DNA from: Annulohypoxylon bovei var. microspora
Taxonomy: Eukaryota; Ascomycota; Sordariomycetes; Xylariales; Hypoxylaceae
Reading direction: 5' to 3'
NCBI GenBank assembly: GCA_022836615.1
Contig: MU405367.1
Span: forward strand, 1 to 64,000
Length of the DNA stretch: 64,000 nt
The notes beneath the pieces are model-generated. The model was given only the letters and a program-made list of their open reading frames with translations, was not told where the DNA came from and made no database searches. Within the stretch, counting starts at the first letter, position 1, and every line of letters begins with the position of its first letter. The position numbers and the translations under genes are program-made. Positions 24,050 through 35,724 of the stretch are shown one piece after another.

Positions 24050-25925
24050 CTATTCTTCATCATCATCACCCTCGCTCTCACCCTCCTTCTCCTCCTCTGC
24101 CCCGCCCTCTGCCTCATCAGAGTCGCTGTCGACATTAGGATCCGGCCTGACGACACTATTGAGGAACGAAATCTGCGCAGACGCCGAAAGTCAGCCCACA
24201 TACGCAAGATAAGAAAACGGCGACTACTCACGAACTCAGACATGGCCGAGATAGCCTTCATGACCCTGTCCTGCGCATCCTGCGCCGTGAGATCCGCCTC
24301 GTCGATCTCCGTGCCGATGGTGTAGTTCCTCAACTTCAGGATCTCGATGTCCCTGTGCTCCGGGTGGAAGCCCTACTACGGTCAGCGAACTAACTCTACC
24401 TACCTAGACCTCTCGAACCCCGGAACGAAAAACCGTAGAGCGGTTTGCAACTGAGTAAAGGGGAAATGAGTGACGAGGGTTTTTTTTAATATTTACCTTG
24501 GGCTTCGTCTTCAGCGCGTTCTCCTGGTTCTTCGCCGCGAAGGCGGCCAGCACGGCCTTCTCGTTGGCCTTGACGCCGGGCAGGAACGTCTTCCGGAACG
24601 CCGGGTTCATCAGGACGCGGCGGATGCGGTGGGGGCGGTTGTCGACGCTCGCGCGCAGCAGCGCCAGCGAGTCCGCGTCCGGGTGCCAGATCCCGCCGCC
24701 TATCATGCACCGCCCGGGCTCCGCGTGCACGTAGTAGGCCGCGTAAGGCCCCTTTCTGCCCGTTCGCGACCACGCTGCCGAGTAGTGGGGCTACTCGTGT
24801 AAGAGAGCGTTCGGTTAGGACTCGTTTATTTTTTTTTTCTTGGTGAGGAGAGAGGAGGGGGGGACTTACCTTATACGGCGTCTGGTCCTTGCTAAACCGG
24901 ACGTCGCGGTAGATCCGGAAGACGACATCCTTTACGGGAAGTTCCGGGATCGTGTCGTCGACTTCGATGATCTTCTCTGTGAGCGTCTCGACAAACGACT
25001 CCCAGTCCTTAAGCGACCTCCTATATTCCCTATCGTTCGCTAGGAATAGTAACATCACGTTAGGATGAAAATCATATGTACGGATTCGCGAAAGTTTGAA
25101 GAGGGGAAGTGTATATACCTTTGAGCCAACTCCTGTTATTATTAACCTTCAGATCTTTTAGGAAGAGAAACGTGTTTTTATGGACCCGCTCATCCTCATA
25201 ATCGATCCCATCTGTATCCCTCAGTCTGACGGCTGCAACAGTCCACGTTAGAATTCACTATACTGATTACTCACGCCTGGACACGCGGACAGAACACTCA
25301 ATATAGAAAGATCATGCTTACCAGGGATAAACGTAATGCGATTATCCTCATCCTCATCATCGTCATCGTCATCATCATCCCCAGCTTCAGGGTCTTCAGA
25401 TTCAGCTTTCGCTTTCGCTTTCACTTTACTCTTAGCCTTACTTTGAGCCTTGGCTCTACCCGCAGCGGCACCCGTACCCGAGACCCGGGATTTCGCATTA
25501 GACTTTTTCGCAGCCACAGGAGGAGCAGCTTTAGTCGGCGTCTTAGACGGCCTGCCGCGACCGCGCTTCTGCGCCACAGGCGGCGGCGCCTCTTCGCTTT
25601 CCGAGTTGTCGTCGGACTCCTCTTGATTCTCGACGAAGCCATCCCCGTCATCCCCGTCGTCATCCTCAGATTCGCTCTTATCCTCCTCGTACAATAGTTC
25701 ATCATCCGACTCCTCCTTCCTCCCTTTTTTTGCCCTTGCCTGCGTCTTCAGCGCTTTTCGCGGCGGCAAGCCGCTCAACTCGTCGGCATCGTCATCATCG
25801 TTAGTCTCGAAGTACGTGCTCTTCCTACCGCTCGAGCCGATGCGACCGGATCTGCGGCGGGAGCTCCCACCCGCCTGCGGGGTAGAAGAAGCGGCTTCGG
25901 CGGCGGTGCGCTTCCTGGGAGGCAT
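24050..25925 (-). CDS. DUF2461 (TIGR02453-like) protein with long acidic N-terminal region
   Basis: Six exons: 25925-25322, 25232-25119, 25039-24870, 24790-24497, 24372-24232, 24172-24050 (481 aa). The first 200 residues are disordered: basic clusters (PPRKR, RRRSGR), acidic runs (SEDDDGDD, a D9 tract) and Ala/Lys repeats with an RGRGRPSK AT-hook-like motif. Residues from about 203 hold the DUF2461 domain: NTFLFLKDLKVNNNRSWL, VFRIYRDVRFSKDQTPYK, PHYSAAWSR, GPYAAYYVHAEPG, GGGIWHPDADSLALLRASVD. The tail is acidic (EGGAEEEKEGESEGDDDEE). Biochemical function of the family is unknown. The charged, AT-hook-like leader suggests a nuclear or chromatin location (inference). The alternative start at 25937 adds four residues. 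Confidence 0.88.
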
Positions 25926-26813
25926 TGTCGCGATCAATTATCCGAACTTATTTTTGTTTATATATGACGAATTGGCTCTTTAGCTAAAGTTTGGAACGAA
26001 GGGGAAAAGACGTCGGGTCTGCGACGATTGATGACGCGTTGAGACAGATCAGACCGCGCGGGGCGCAACACGATGTCACGTGATTGGTTAGTTAGGTACT
26101 TTCTTTGTTAGATTATTCAGCAGAGTTATCACTGAGTCATCCCCCCTAGAACTTGAAGACCTCGTAGGGGCAATAATCTCAAGTATAATAGAAAAGTAAA
26201 ATCAGACACAAATAGCCGTTAAGTTATCACAAATAGTACAAGCAGGTAAACACAATTTTCTCGTCGTATTCCTTATTTGTTTAGCTCGGCCTTAAACTAT
26301 TGTCGAGATAACAGAGGGGATGTACTGCGTACCTAGATATCTAGAGAAACACTCATAGACATCACCCAACTGCGACTCTGTTATATTTTTTTTATTTGAC
26401 CCCAACAGCACTGTGGTATTTCCGTCTCATTCGCACTTCAGCAGAGGATTGATTTCTCGGCATGATGCTAGTAGCCGAAATATTGCATTCCCAGCCAGCC
26501 AAGATAGACAAGATGGGCCCTTGTCGAGATCTTCAATACCATACCTATGATAGTTATAGCGATACTCATGCCGATCAAGTTTTCCATGCTTGCGAATCTT
26601 TCTAATGCCAATTAAGCACCGAGAGTCCTTGATATCGTATTCTAATAAATAATACCATCATCCTCCATGTTGCGAAGTCTTTGGCTAAATAGCTAGCTGC
26701 CCGAAAAACTACTATCAACAACCAGGTGCGTATTCATACGTGAAGAGTCCGGCGTCGTTCTCAGGTATGCTCATCGGCTAGGTAGTTTTGTAGTAGAACT
26801 CACAGAGATTGAG
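25926..26813. other. Intergenic, nothing supported
   Basis: Promoter side of the DUF2461 gene and 3' flank of the transcription factor gene. No ORFs with family features; AT-rich. Confidence 0.5.
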
Positions 26814-29800
26814 TCAGCCAAGTCCTGAATTAGGTACCATGCGACCTAATGGTGTTCTATCCCGCGGCTTCTCTAACAAATCTGCGTACCCCTCCAGCCC
26901 AGCGCCAATTACTTTGACGATGTCGAAAATATGCGATCCCTTAAATGTCTCAGCCCAAAGACGGATTACCGCCACAGCAAGCTGACGCAATTTTGTACCA
27001 TCATTAGCGGCTATGTCCATATTTGACGGCCCATGTCCTAGGCCTCCTCCCGAAAGCGACGGGTCGATAGGCACTGCGAACTCTGTCTCGTCAAGCATAT
27101 GGCGTAGCATCTCGAGGAGGTTTCGTTCGTCAATTTCAGGAGGGGCGCCCGTCGGTCCGATCGAGGCAAGAGTCATTAGCCACTTCGAAAGAAGTATAGC
27201 GCATTCCAGGTTACATACTACGCCAAAGTTAGATGACAAACCCGTTCTCAAGTTCTATTCCGAGCATCCTGTAGCCACTTACACGAGTGTTGCATACTCC
27301 ATTCCGACGATTTCCTTCTTGCCACGTAGTTAACGCCTACTTTCACCAGCATAGACAAAGCATGTATAGCTTGAAATACGGCTCGATTTAGCCGTACGCT
27401 ACGGACGAGATAGGGTGCATCATGGAACGCCTGGGCGATTTGACTTGCATCCCTTGTTTCGAGAGTCCTACTCGGGCTCAAATCGGTATACAGTCGGATC
27501 GAAGCTAGTCGCCAAAGTGCTGTGGAATTATACGCCACAGGGCCTCCATGAAATACGTCTGAGCCGTTCTGCTGGGCTCCTTCTGTCACACGTGCCTGAT
27601 GCTGTTCGAAACTCATCTGCCAGATTCGCAGAGCCTGAGAGCAATCTTCCACATCGTCTTGACGAAGTCCACCAAAGATCGATACCGAGTTGAATGATGT
27701 CTGCTTTAAAAGAAAAATGTGTTGTAATATTGCATGGATCAGTATGTAATTTCCAAGGGAGGACATGTACGCCGGAGGTCCTTGGGGTGGTCGACTGAAT
27801 AGTCTCGAAAAAGCGTCTTGGAGAGATATATCCATACTCGGGAAAGACTGGCGAGCTTCTTGCCATTGCCAAGATGTTTCCGCTCTCCAAAGCTTTGCGG
27901 AATGCGGAAGAATAAGGCTGAGTTCCGACGTGAGTAATAGAGGCGGCATATTATAGGCGATGCTGCCGAGGTTGAAGAAACAGTAGGTGATAAGCTTTGT
28001 GCGGTTAGCCCCTTCTATTCGAACCCATGCCTCCCAGTCGGCCGTTTGCGTAGACTCTGACAGGAATCCTTCTTCGCGCACTAGAAGAGCTAAAAGACTC
28101 TGTAGCGACAGGGCTTCGCGAAGGATGGCTTTAGCACCCCAGAGGCCGACGGCGAAAAGTAGAAGGAGAGCCTGTATGGTTTCCATGCGAGATTGCGGTG
28201 TATTGGGAGAACTTTTAAAGGAGAGTAAGTAATTTGTTAAAAATAAAATATTGGCTTCTTGAACTAGGTATGCTTACTATGGCTCCCGGTGCGTATCTTG
28301 GGTCATCGGGCGCTCTTGTTGAACGGAACTAAACGAATGGCGAAAGCCGTGGCTCGGGGACGGCCGTGTGGAATGTGGACTATATGCTGCTGGCGTTGGC
28401 AACAAACCATGGACCTCATGACTATGGCGGCGTCGGATTTGCTCAAGTGCCACCGCCTTTGCTGCGTACCACAACGCATTTGATCGATGGCTCTCAAATC
28501 TGTATTGGGCACCTACTGCCAAAATAGCCAACAAGAGTTCCGGTGCCAACTCGGCGGCCGTGATGGTCGGTAAATGTAGGATCGGTAGGTGCTCGTGGAA
28601 ACCGCTTATGTACCCTTCCAGAAAACGAGTAAGGGTATGTCGAGAAGGGAAGACGAAATCGTTGGGCAATACCGATGAGAACTCATCTAGTCGATTTTTA
28701 ATGACTGTGTGATCCATAGCAGAGACTCTCATAGGCTGCGCTCTCGTCGACTCGTCATGCGTTCTGTTGCCACTTTCGGACGGGTCTCTCGGGTCAGGGG
28801 CTAATGATGGGAAACGAGAGGGAAACTGTGACGATGGTTTCGAGAGCCCGCCTCGATGCATATCTGCAAGATGGCGCGGCCAGATACTCATGCCCTGATC
28901 CGCTTCATAGCCTTGTGGAAGGAAGTGAGATGTGGTCGCAAATTCGTCCAAGAAGAGGTTATAGTCGTCGAAGGCAGGCGGCCCTGCTGGGTTAGGTAGT
29001 CCCACAGACATTGGAACTGGCTCGGGCTCACGTCCACGATCGGTATACGCCATACCCTCATCGTACGACTTGATACGTGCTAACCCGCCCGCTGACTGAC
29101 CCAGATCCGGCATCATCGGTTGCATCGAATTAACCTCGTTTGCAGAAGCGATCTGGGTTGCAGCATCAGATAAGAGGTCAAGATTACAAGCCGTAGCTCT
29201 GGCAGAATGACGAGGGTCAGGGGCAAGCGGAGGAACAGCTACGGAGGAGGACATAGAGTCCGAATGATAATGCTGCGGATGAGCCCGGGGCACACCCATC
29301 ATTTCGGTATCGACATGACTGTCCGCTGACAGCCGCTGTTGGGCAGCGGTAGCAGTGGAAGGCTTCCGGGGCCGGTTGCCATCCTTATTAGACCCTTCAT
29401 TAAGGTGGACGAGTTTCTCGTGACGGACGAGGAGATCCCTGATGTCCATATAAGCATATTCACAAGGAAGCGTGGGAGAAGGTGGGAGTCGTGGGTCACT
29501 TGGTTACAGATTATAGAGAGGGGGAGGATGCGTTAGGGCCATATGTGTGATGTGTGATATGTGCAGCAGGTGTCTGAGGGGGGGAAACGGGGGTGATTTA
29601 GCGCGGACGAAAGACGGTGAATGGTTGGACAACTGTTGGGCAAGGCGAAGTTGACAACCATACACAGCCGATAAAATCTCCGTTAGGTGTAAAATAAGAT
29701 AATGATAAAATTTTTAACTAACCGACGTCCAAACGTCTTCCCGCAGCGAGGCCATCCACAGGAGAAAGGCTTCTCTTTAGTATGAGTTCTCTCATGGCGT

Positions 29801-30025
29801 TGAACGTGTTCCACGCGCCTAATTACGAGATTGCCATGTAAGCAAGTAAATTACCAACGGAAGTAGACAGAAGTGCGAGGAGATAAACAGAGTATGGCCA
29901 TCTTACCTAAAACGCTTATCGCAGAACTTACATGGTAAGGTCTTGGGCTTCTGCTGCCGGCCCTCCACGTTCTCCTCGGCAGTACCAGTGACGCCAGAGC
30001 CCTCTATGGACGGCATAGCCTGCAT
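26814..30025 (-). CDS. C2H2 zinc-finger transcription factor with fungal_trans domain
   Basis: Exons 30025-29907, 29818-29723, 29438-28278, 28211-27283 and 27217-26814 give 902 aa in consistent phase. Two adjacent C2H2 fingers are assembled across introns 1 and 2: C32-x2-C35-x12-H48-x3-H52 (CKFCDKRFRRVEHVQRHERTH), then linker TKEKPF, then C60-x4-C65-x12-H78-x4-H83. A Ser/Pro-rich middle follows. From about residue 330 comes the fungal_trans-like helical region (FPSRHTLTRFLEGYISGFHEHLPILHLPT, LLLAILAVGAQY, LWYAAKAVALEQI). A nuclear DNA-binding regulator is expected; targets cannot be deduced. It has C2H2 fingers rather than the Zn2Cys6 cluster that usually accompanies fungal_trans. The start could be extended by an upstream exon, since CAAATGCAG before GCTATG also looks like an acceptor. 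Confidence 0.9.
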
Positions 30026-33000
30026 TTGGGGTTAGAGTAAGTGAATAAGTGAATAATAATTAGTATAAGGTAAGTCCCTGTACGAAATATGGGTGTAATG
30101 CAGAAGAAGTCACGCAGCACCCGGAAGTGGGGGGTAGTTTGGAAGGGGGTTGAAAGTCCAGGGCCAGGAAGTTATGCCGGAAAGAGGAATGAACGTCTTG
30201 CGGGGTGAGCTATTGATGGATGAATTCATGGACGTGATAGTAGTATGTATGTGGTATCAATCGACTTCAGGTATACTCGGTAGGTACGTGGCGCGGGCTT
30301 CCACTACATTCGTCCTTGTCGATTCCCCCCAAGAGATCGTCCACTCACCAAGTTGGCGAGCAACGTCGTGATCAACAGAGACCGCAACCTGAGAGGAACC
30401 AGATAGTTTGATAGTAGGAACCAAACTACTACTAGTAGGGCTGAGGTAACCCGTCGACGGCTGGTGACAAGCAAGGCTGTGACTTGATACGTTTCTCACG
30501 GGGATCGAAAACGAACCCTAAGTAATTAACCGGCACGGAGAAGGCTTTTACTGGCTGGTTTATTGGTCGCCGACGTTGACGCGGAGAAGACGAGAGAAAC
30601 GAGGAGCGAGTGTGGAGATTTTGGGAGAAGGCTACCAAATATTGTATTGTGAGACTTTACGAGTAAGAGATTAGACTGATTTTTTTTTTTAGACGTCTAA
30701 GGGATAAAGATGTATATCTCAAACAGAATTGAAGACGTTAGAGAGAATATTAAAGAGTTGGATCAGTTGACTCCCTAAATCTGGGATGGGGTGAACGATG
30801 AATAAGGCGATGAGATTGATGATAGATTTTGGTTGAATTCGGGGTTGAGCTAAATTGTAAGGATATGTTAGGTGAGGAGTGAGGAGGAGTGAAGAGGAGG
30901 GGAGGAGAAAGATGCGGAGATGGGGAAATCGCAAAGTCAGGTTAGGTTAGGTCAGTATGGGTTTATGGGATTTCTTAGGTACATGTAGCAAAAATACAGC
31001 AGTAACGAGTTGGTCTGGTGGGTGAAACCCGAACCTGAAAGAAACATAAAAAGTGGCACCGATTGAAGAAACTTTGGGACTCTGCACTCGCGACCTGCCT
31101 TACCTGCCTTCCTAGCATTGGACATATCATCTATTTACTATGTAGGTAGGTGGGTAACCATCATTTTATTCTCAGTGCTCTTTCTTTACATCCATCTATC
31201 CGTCCAATACCGGGTTAGGGATTCGTAAAGTTGTTGGAGAATATGTGGCTTTGGTGCTGTAAAGAAAGTTAATTTTACCTACCAGCTTGCTTACTTACTC
31301 CTCATTTTCATACGAAGCGAGATACATACTACCGGTAGTACCGAGACGTACCTCGAAAAAAACGATCTGCAATATTTTAATGGTTAGAAAATACCTAGGT
31401 AGAATCTTGGAAGCAGCAGGGCTAGATGTGCATTCCCCGCCCCCAGACATAAACAAGCATCCATGAAATACCAGCCCGCAGAGATGGACCCTTGTCAAAG
31501 AACCCCATACTTCTTCAATAGCACCTCCCTTCGGTACCATCTCCGCATTGGAGAAACTGGTGTACATATGTGGGAAAATGTGGGGGGCGGGGGGAACCAA
31601 TTAGCTGATCATCACATAAATAATCATAGCTGCGTATACCTGGGTACTTTGTGTGGTTAGGTTACAATAATGCTGTACTTGAATATTCGGAGGATATACT
31701 CGGTAGAGAGTTTGGGAACTATAGGGGTCAATGGTAGTTGCTTCAGCAAGGAAGCAGAAAAAATCGAAACTATAAGACTATTGTACATCGACTTTGTAAT
31801 CCAAGGAACTTGGAACTACAAAAGCTGTCACTAGTAAGACTGCCAGCAAAAAAAAAACCAAAAAACCACTAAAACTCATAGCTTTATTGTGATTGGTGGG
31901 ATTACAAAAAAGTGTCTGATACACGAGACGAAAAGAAGAATAGCGGAAAAGAACACATAACAGAAAAAAATAATTGTAAAAAAATTCACCGTCCTTATTA
32001 AGCTTCATGTTGTTACAGGGCCGTGATTGTGGCCTTTTCGGATGGGTCACGCCTCCACGTCTCCCCGGCTGGAATAACTAGATATAGGTAAGAAGGTAGG
32101 TAAAATGGTAACTCGGTAACACACCTCTAAGCCCAAAGCGCCACCACTGGAACTCAAATCAGGTCTAATGGGTCGTGGCATTCGGATAGCGTGATCTCTC
32201 CTAGATGAGAGACTAGTTGTGGCAATGATCAGCAAAGATATACCTAACTATAGGTGTGCTTTGCCGGCGGGCTAGGCAAAGAGGGGAAAATTGATGATGA
32301 TGGTAGGCAGATAGGTATGGATCTAACGGGCACTAGACGGTCAGGGTGGTGGATCTGTGGAAGGGATTCGGGTCACCTTTGGCTTTTATGCAGAACGTAT
32401 GTATGTAAGAAAACAAGGTGACAAGGTCTTCTCCATACTTATTTAAGTACCTAGGTAGCATGTGGTTGGAAAATCAATGTTGAGAACTCCCGTGTACATA
32501 CACAGGAAGGTCAACAACGTATGGCCGAGAACATCCTTAAGGTACTTGGTACATAACCTTCTTAAGATACCTAGTCGATTGGGTCGCTTTAAGCATCACT
32601 TGCCGTGCCCTAGAAGTGGTAGATGGAGTAATCAGTTACTAGATGACAGACACTTCTTGATTCAACTTCAAGTTGGCTTCACCTAGAAGTCGGCATTCAG
32701 GGCTGCACCGCTCTCAAAGGAGAGCAAATTACCCGAATATGTGGAGTTGAAGAATTGGGGAACTGGGGGAACGAGGTTCAAAATTTTGGGTGATGCGGAG
32801 TACCGAATCTACCTAGCCTGTGTGTAACAGGGAACGCACGGGGTGCAGTCGCTAAACTAAAATAAAATAGTTTAAGCACGGACTACTTGGATGTAGATGG
32901 CAGGATGGATCTTACTTGCTCCAATTATTTATTAAGGCTAGACTCAAATTGGCCAAAGGATACGGTATTCTTTTCATGAGGTACGAACCTAGTATTGACT

Positions 33001-35724
33001 TACCTAAGATATTACCTACCTATGGTTTTTCAAACAAAACATCTTTATCTTCCCCAGTTTACAAATGTAATATATCCGCTCTCCCGGTGGACGATGGACG
33101 CTCAAGTTCCGGATACTCCATATATTAGGTACCCTTTTTCAGATACCGTGACAACCACCATTTAGCGAACCCCGGATTTCATCAAAAACCTGTAGCCAAG
33201 AACCGTAGCGCCAAGGTCCCACCGCAGCAATCACCATCAACGGGATCAAAGATGGTGGGCCTCGAAGCGTTATCCTTGGACGGATAATCACAGAGATCCA
33301 ATGTTGAATTTGAATGGTGAAGAAATCCGAACTACGACCGCGGGGAAAGTTCCCATAGCTGAAGCTATCACCATCGTTAATGGCTGGGACATTCCCACTA
33401 CCTCCCTCGTTCCTTGGCAATTCCGAACTGGGCGGACAAGAAGACTCATGACAAGATCTCATGATAGCATCGCGGCATCTCTATAGGCGGGTTAAAAAAG
33501 ATGAAGAGGTTGCGAAGCTAATAATGCGATACTCTAGCCCTATGGTGTAGAAAAGAAGATGGGTTAGGTAGATATGTCGAAGCGGAGCAAGCCTGCGGAA
33601 GGGGATGTCGGCAGATGACCTGTGACAAGCGGATAATCCAAGCCTTATCGCCAAGGTTCCTAACACGGATGAAAACGAAGCTTGATTCAAGCTTCTAGAA
33701 GAGGGGAAAGAGCTTCGTTTGCAGCGACTCGTTCTTATTAGAGAGGCGGCGTACGGATGATCGACTCACGTGGGTTAGGGTAACGGGATCGGGACATGTG
33801 GAAAAGTGAAGAAGAAAAATCCGGCTCTCATTCGACCCTCAGACGGTGTTTAAATTCAGGCGAGTCCGAGGTTAGACTGCGCTTGCGCACGAAGTGCGTC
33901 GAAAGAGATTGGCCATACGCAACCATGCTGCCATGTTGGGCATGTCGGAGGACGAATGCCAGTTATTCTGAATCAATAACTACTCACCTGCTACCTGTCC
34001 GTCCGTCCGTCTGCCTTTATGTCTTTCTACGGACTTAATGGACTTGGTTTTCGTGCGAGAAGTCAGTGGGCCTGGTTGATTTCTTTATAAAAATCTGGAA
34101 CTGTGCCACGCGTCGGGGTTAAGTGTCTTGATATGTTTTTCGCATTTCAAGGTTGAAGTATAGACGAGCCTAAATTGATAAAGGAATAATTAAGGGGGGA
34201 GGATTAGACAAGGGTAACGTAGATCGAATGGAACGAAACATGGACAGTGCATAACATACAGTATAGATCTCGTCCGATTACTGTGGCCTATCAGGAAGCT
34301 TGGCTGGCTCTGCAAGTCATGCCTTGAAACACGTCCAAGGATGGAACCTGGAAAACCCCCCGAACTCCCCCAGATTTGACCGATTCACCACCTTCCATTT
34401 ATCTACAACTTAGATTGATCGAAACCCAATCGGGCCGCCCCCTGAATTCCAACCTGTGGACCAGTCAAGCCAGCTAAGCCAGCTAAGCCAGTCAGGCCAG
34501 CCTCGGAGTGCTAGGGACTTCTCGCATTGTGATCCTATCAGCGCCTATGGATCTTTACCATTTGAGATTAGATGAAAAGGCTTAGCGCCAGGGGCAGCAA
34601 TGCAGCGATGCAACGCAGCATCTGTTTTTAAACTCTACGGACGAGAAAAGCCATTAAATGGTTGGTCAGACAAGTTGATTACTCGTCCGAGTCGGGCTTC
34701 GATCTTAGGCGTCAAGCTTCAATAACTGCAAAGCCAGCAAAGCCAGCACAACTAGCAGCACAGCAACCACTCTGGCGCGGTACTATGGTATATAACGTTC
34801 GATAATGTTTCAAGACCCAGCGAGGCGGAATTTCATAGCGCGAAGCCGCGTCAGATGGCCCCTGTCTCCATCAATACCCCATCAGTTTTTCGTGGATGAC
34901 TTACATGTGGCTTGAGTGTCTCGCGGCTCCAACATCACATGCTTGAAACAACCACCTCTATTTGGAACACTTTAGCTAATTTAGGATGGCCATGGCATCC
35001 AATCTCCTCTCAAGTTCGTCTACCTACCTATCACATCTCGGGTGGTACCTGACGACGTTTCCTTTTTGAGTAGGAGGCTACTGAGTCGCGGCGCAGCCGA
35101 CCCTGGAGATGATGTGGTCTTGAGTGCTGCTGCAATGAAAGGATGACCCTCGATGCATTCGATCCCCGACCCCACACTACTACCGGCTAGATAGAGTGTG
35201 TTTACCTACTAGCTGAAGCCAACCGTACCTAGTTTTGCATATTTGTAACCTCTGAAACTTGCTTACAATGCTACTTCGCTGGATCGTTTCCTCCAACTCC
35301 AGGAATGCCGTGTCTTGGTAAAGTTCAACAAGTACTCAATAAACTGTGTGTGAATGGCTAGGTCTCCCAATGGTCAACCACCCTGGATGCTAGCTCCCGT
35401 GCTCGGTCTGGGCAATCAATTCCAGTTCACTGGTTCGACATGGGGCTTATTCCAATGGTCAAGGATCGAACATGGCTCTTGACCTCTCGTCTCTCGGTTG
35501 CCACAATCCTGCCATATTTCCCCAGCGGCTTATAGTGCACGTTACCTCACGGCGCCAATGCGAGCTATTCCTCGCCCGTGGATGACATGGGCAGCTGTGG
35601 TGCTCCACGCCTTGTGACGACACCCAACCTTGTTCGACCTTGAGCTATAAGGTCTTGTCTCTCCGTCCCAAGTCGGGACTTCTAAGCATCTTAATATCTG
35701 TATCTTCATCACTTAGATTACAAA
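30026..35724. other. 5.7-kb gene desert
   Basis: No gene is supported on either strand. Many ORFs of 60-107 codons occur but none shows domain motifs, signal peptides or coherent exon chains. Noted inside: ACCTAGGT near 31393 and 32448; a perfect 19-bp palindrome at 33677-33695 (arms GAAGCTTGA); CCAGCTAAG-type short repeats at 34465-34500 and AGCCAGCA repeats near 34725. The left part probably includes the transcription factor's long 5' leader and the right part the GH55 promoter (CTATAAG about 80 nt upstream of its ATG). A small spliced gene could have been missed. Confidence 0.5.
33677..33695. repeat. Perfect 19-bp palindrome
   Basis: GAAGCTTGA, a central T, then TCAAGCTTC. It lies in the gene desert with no associated gene. 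Possibly chance; recorded because both arms match exactly. Confidence 0.6.

Noticed and set aside
25314..25697. Plus-strand 127-codon hydrophobic Ile/Val/Arg ORF
   Set aside because: Exact antisense of the acidic Asp/Glu/Lys leader of the DUF2461 gene.
31778..32050. Short hydrophobic ORF resembling a membrane peptide (MSFSGFLVFFLLAVLL)
   Set aside because: The hydrophobic run comes from A/T homopolymers; no splice partners or conservation signal.
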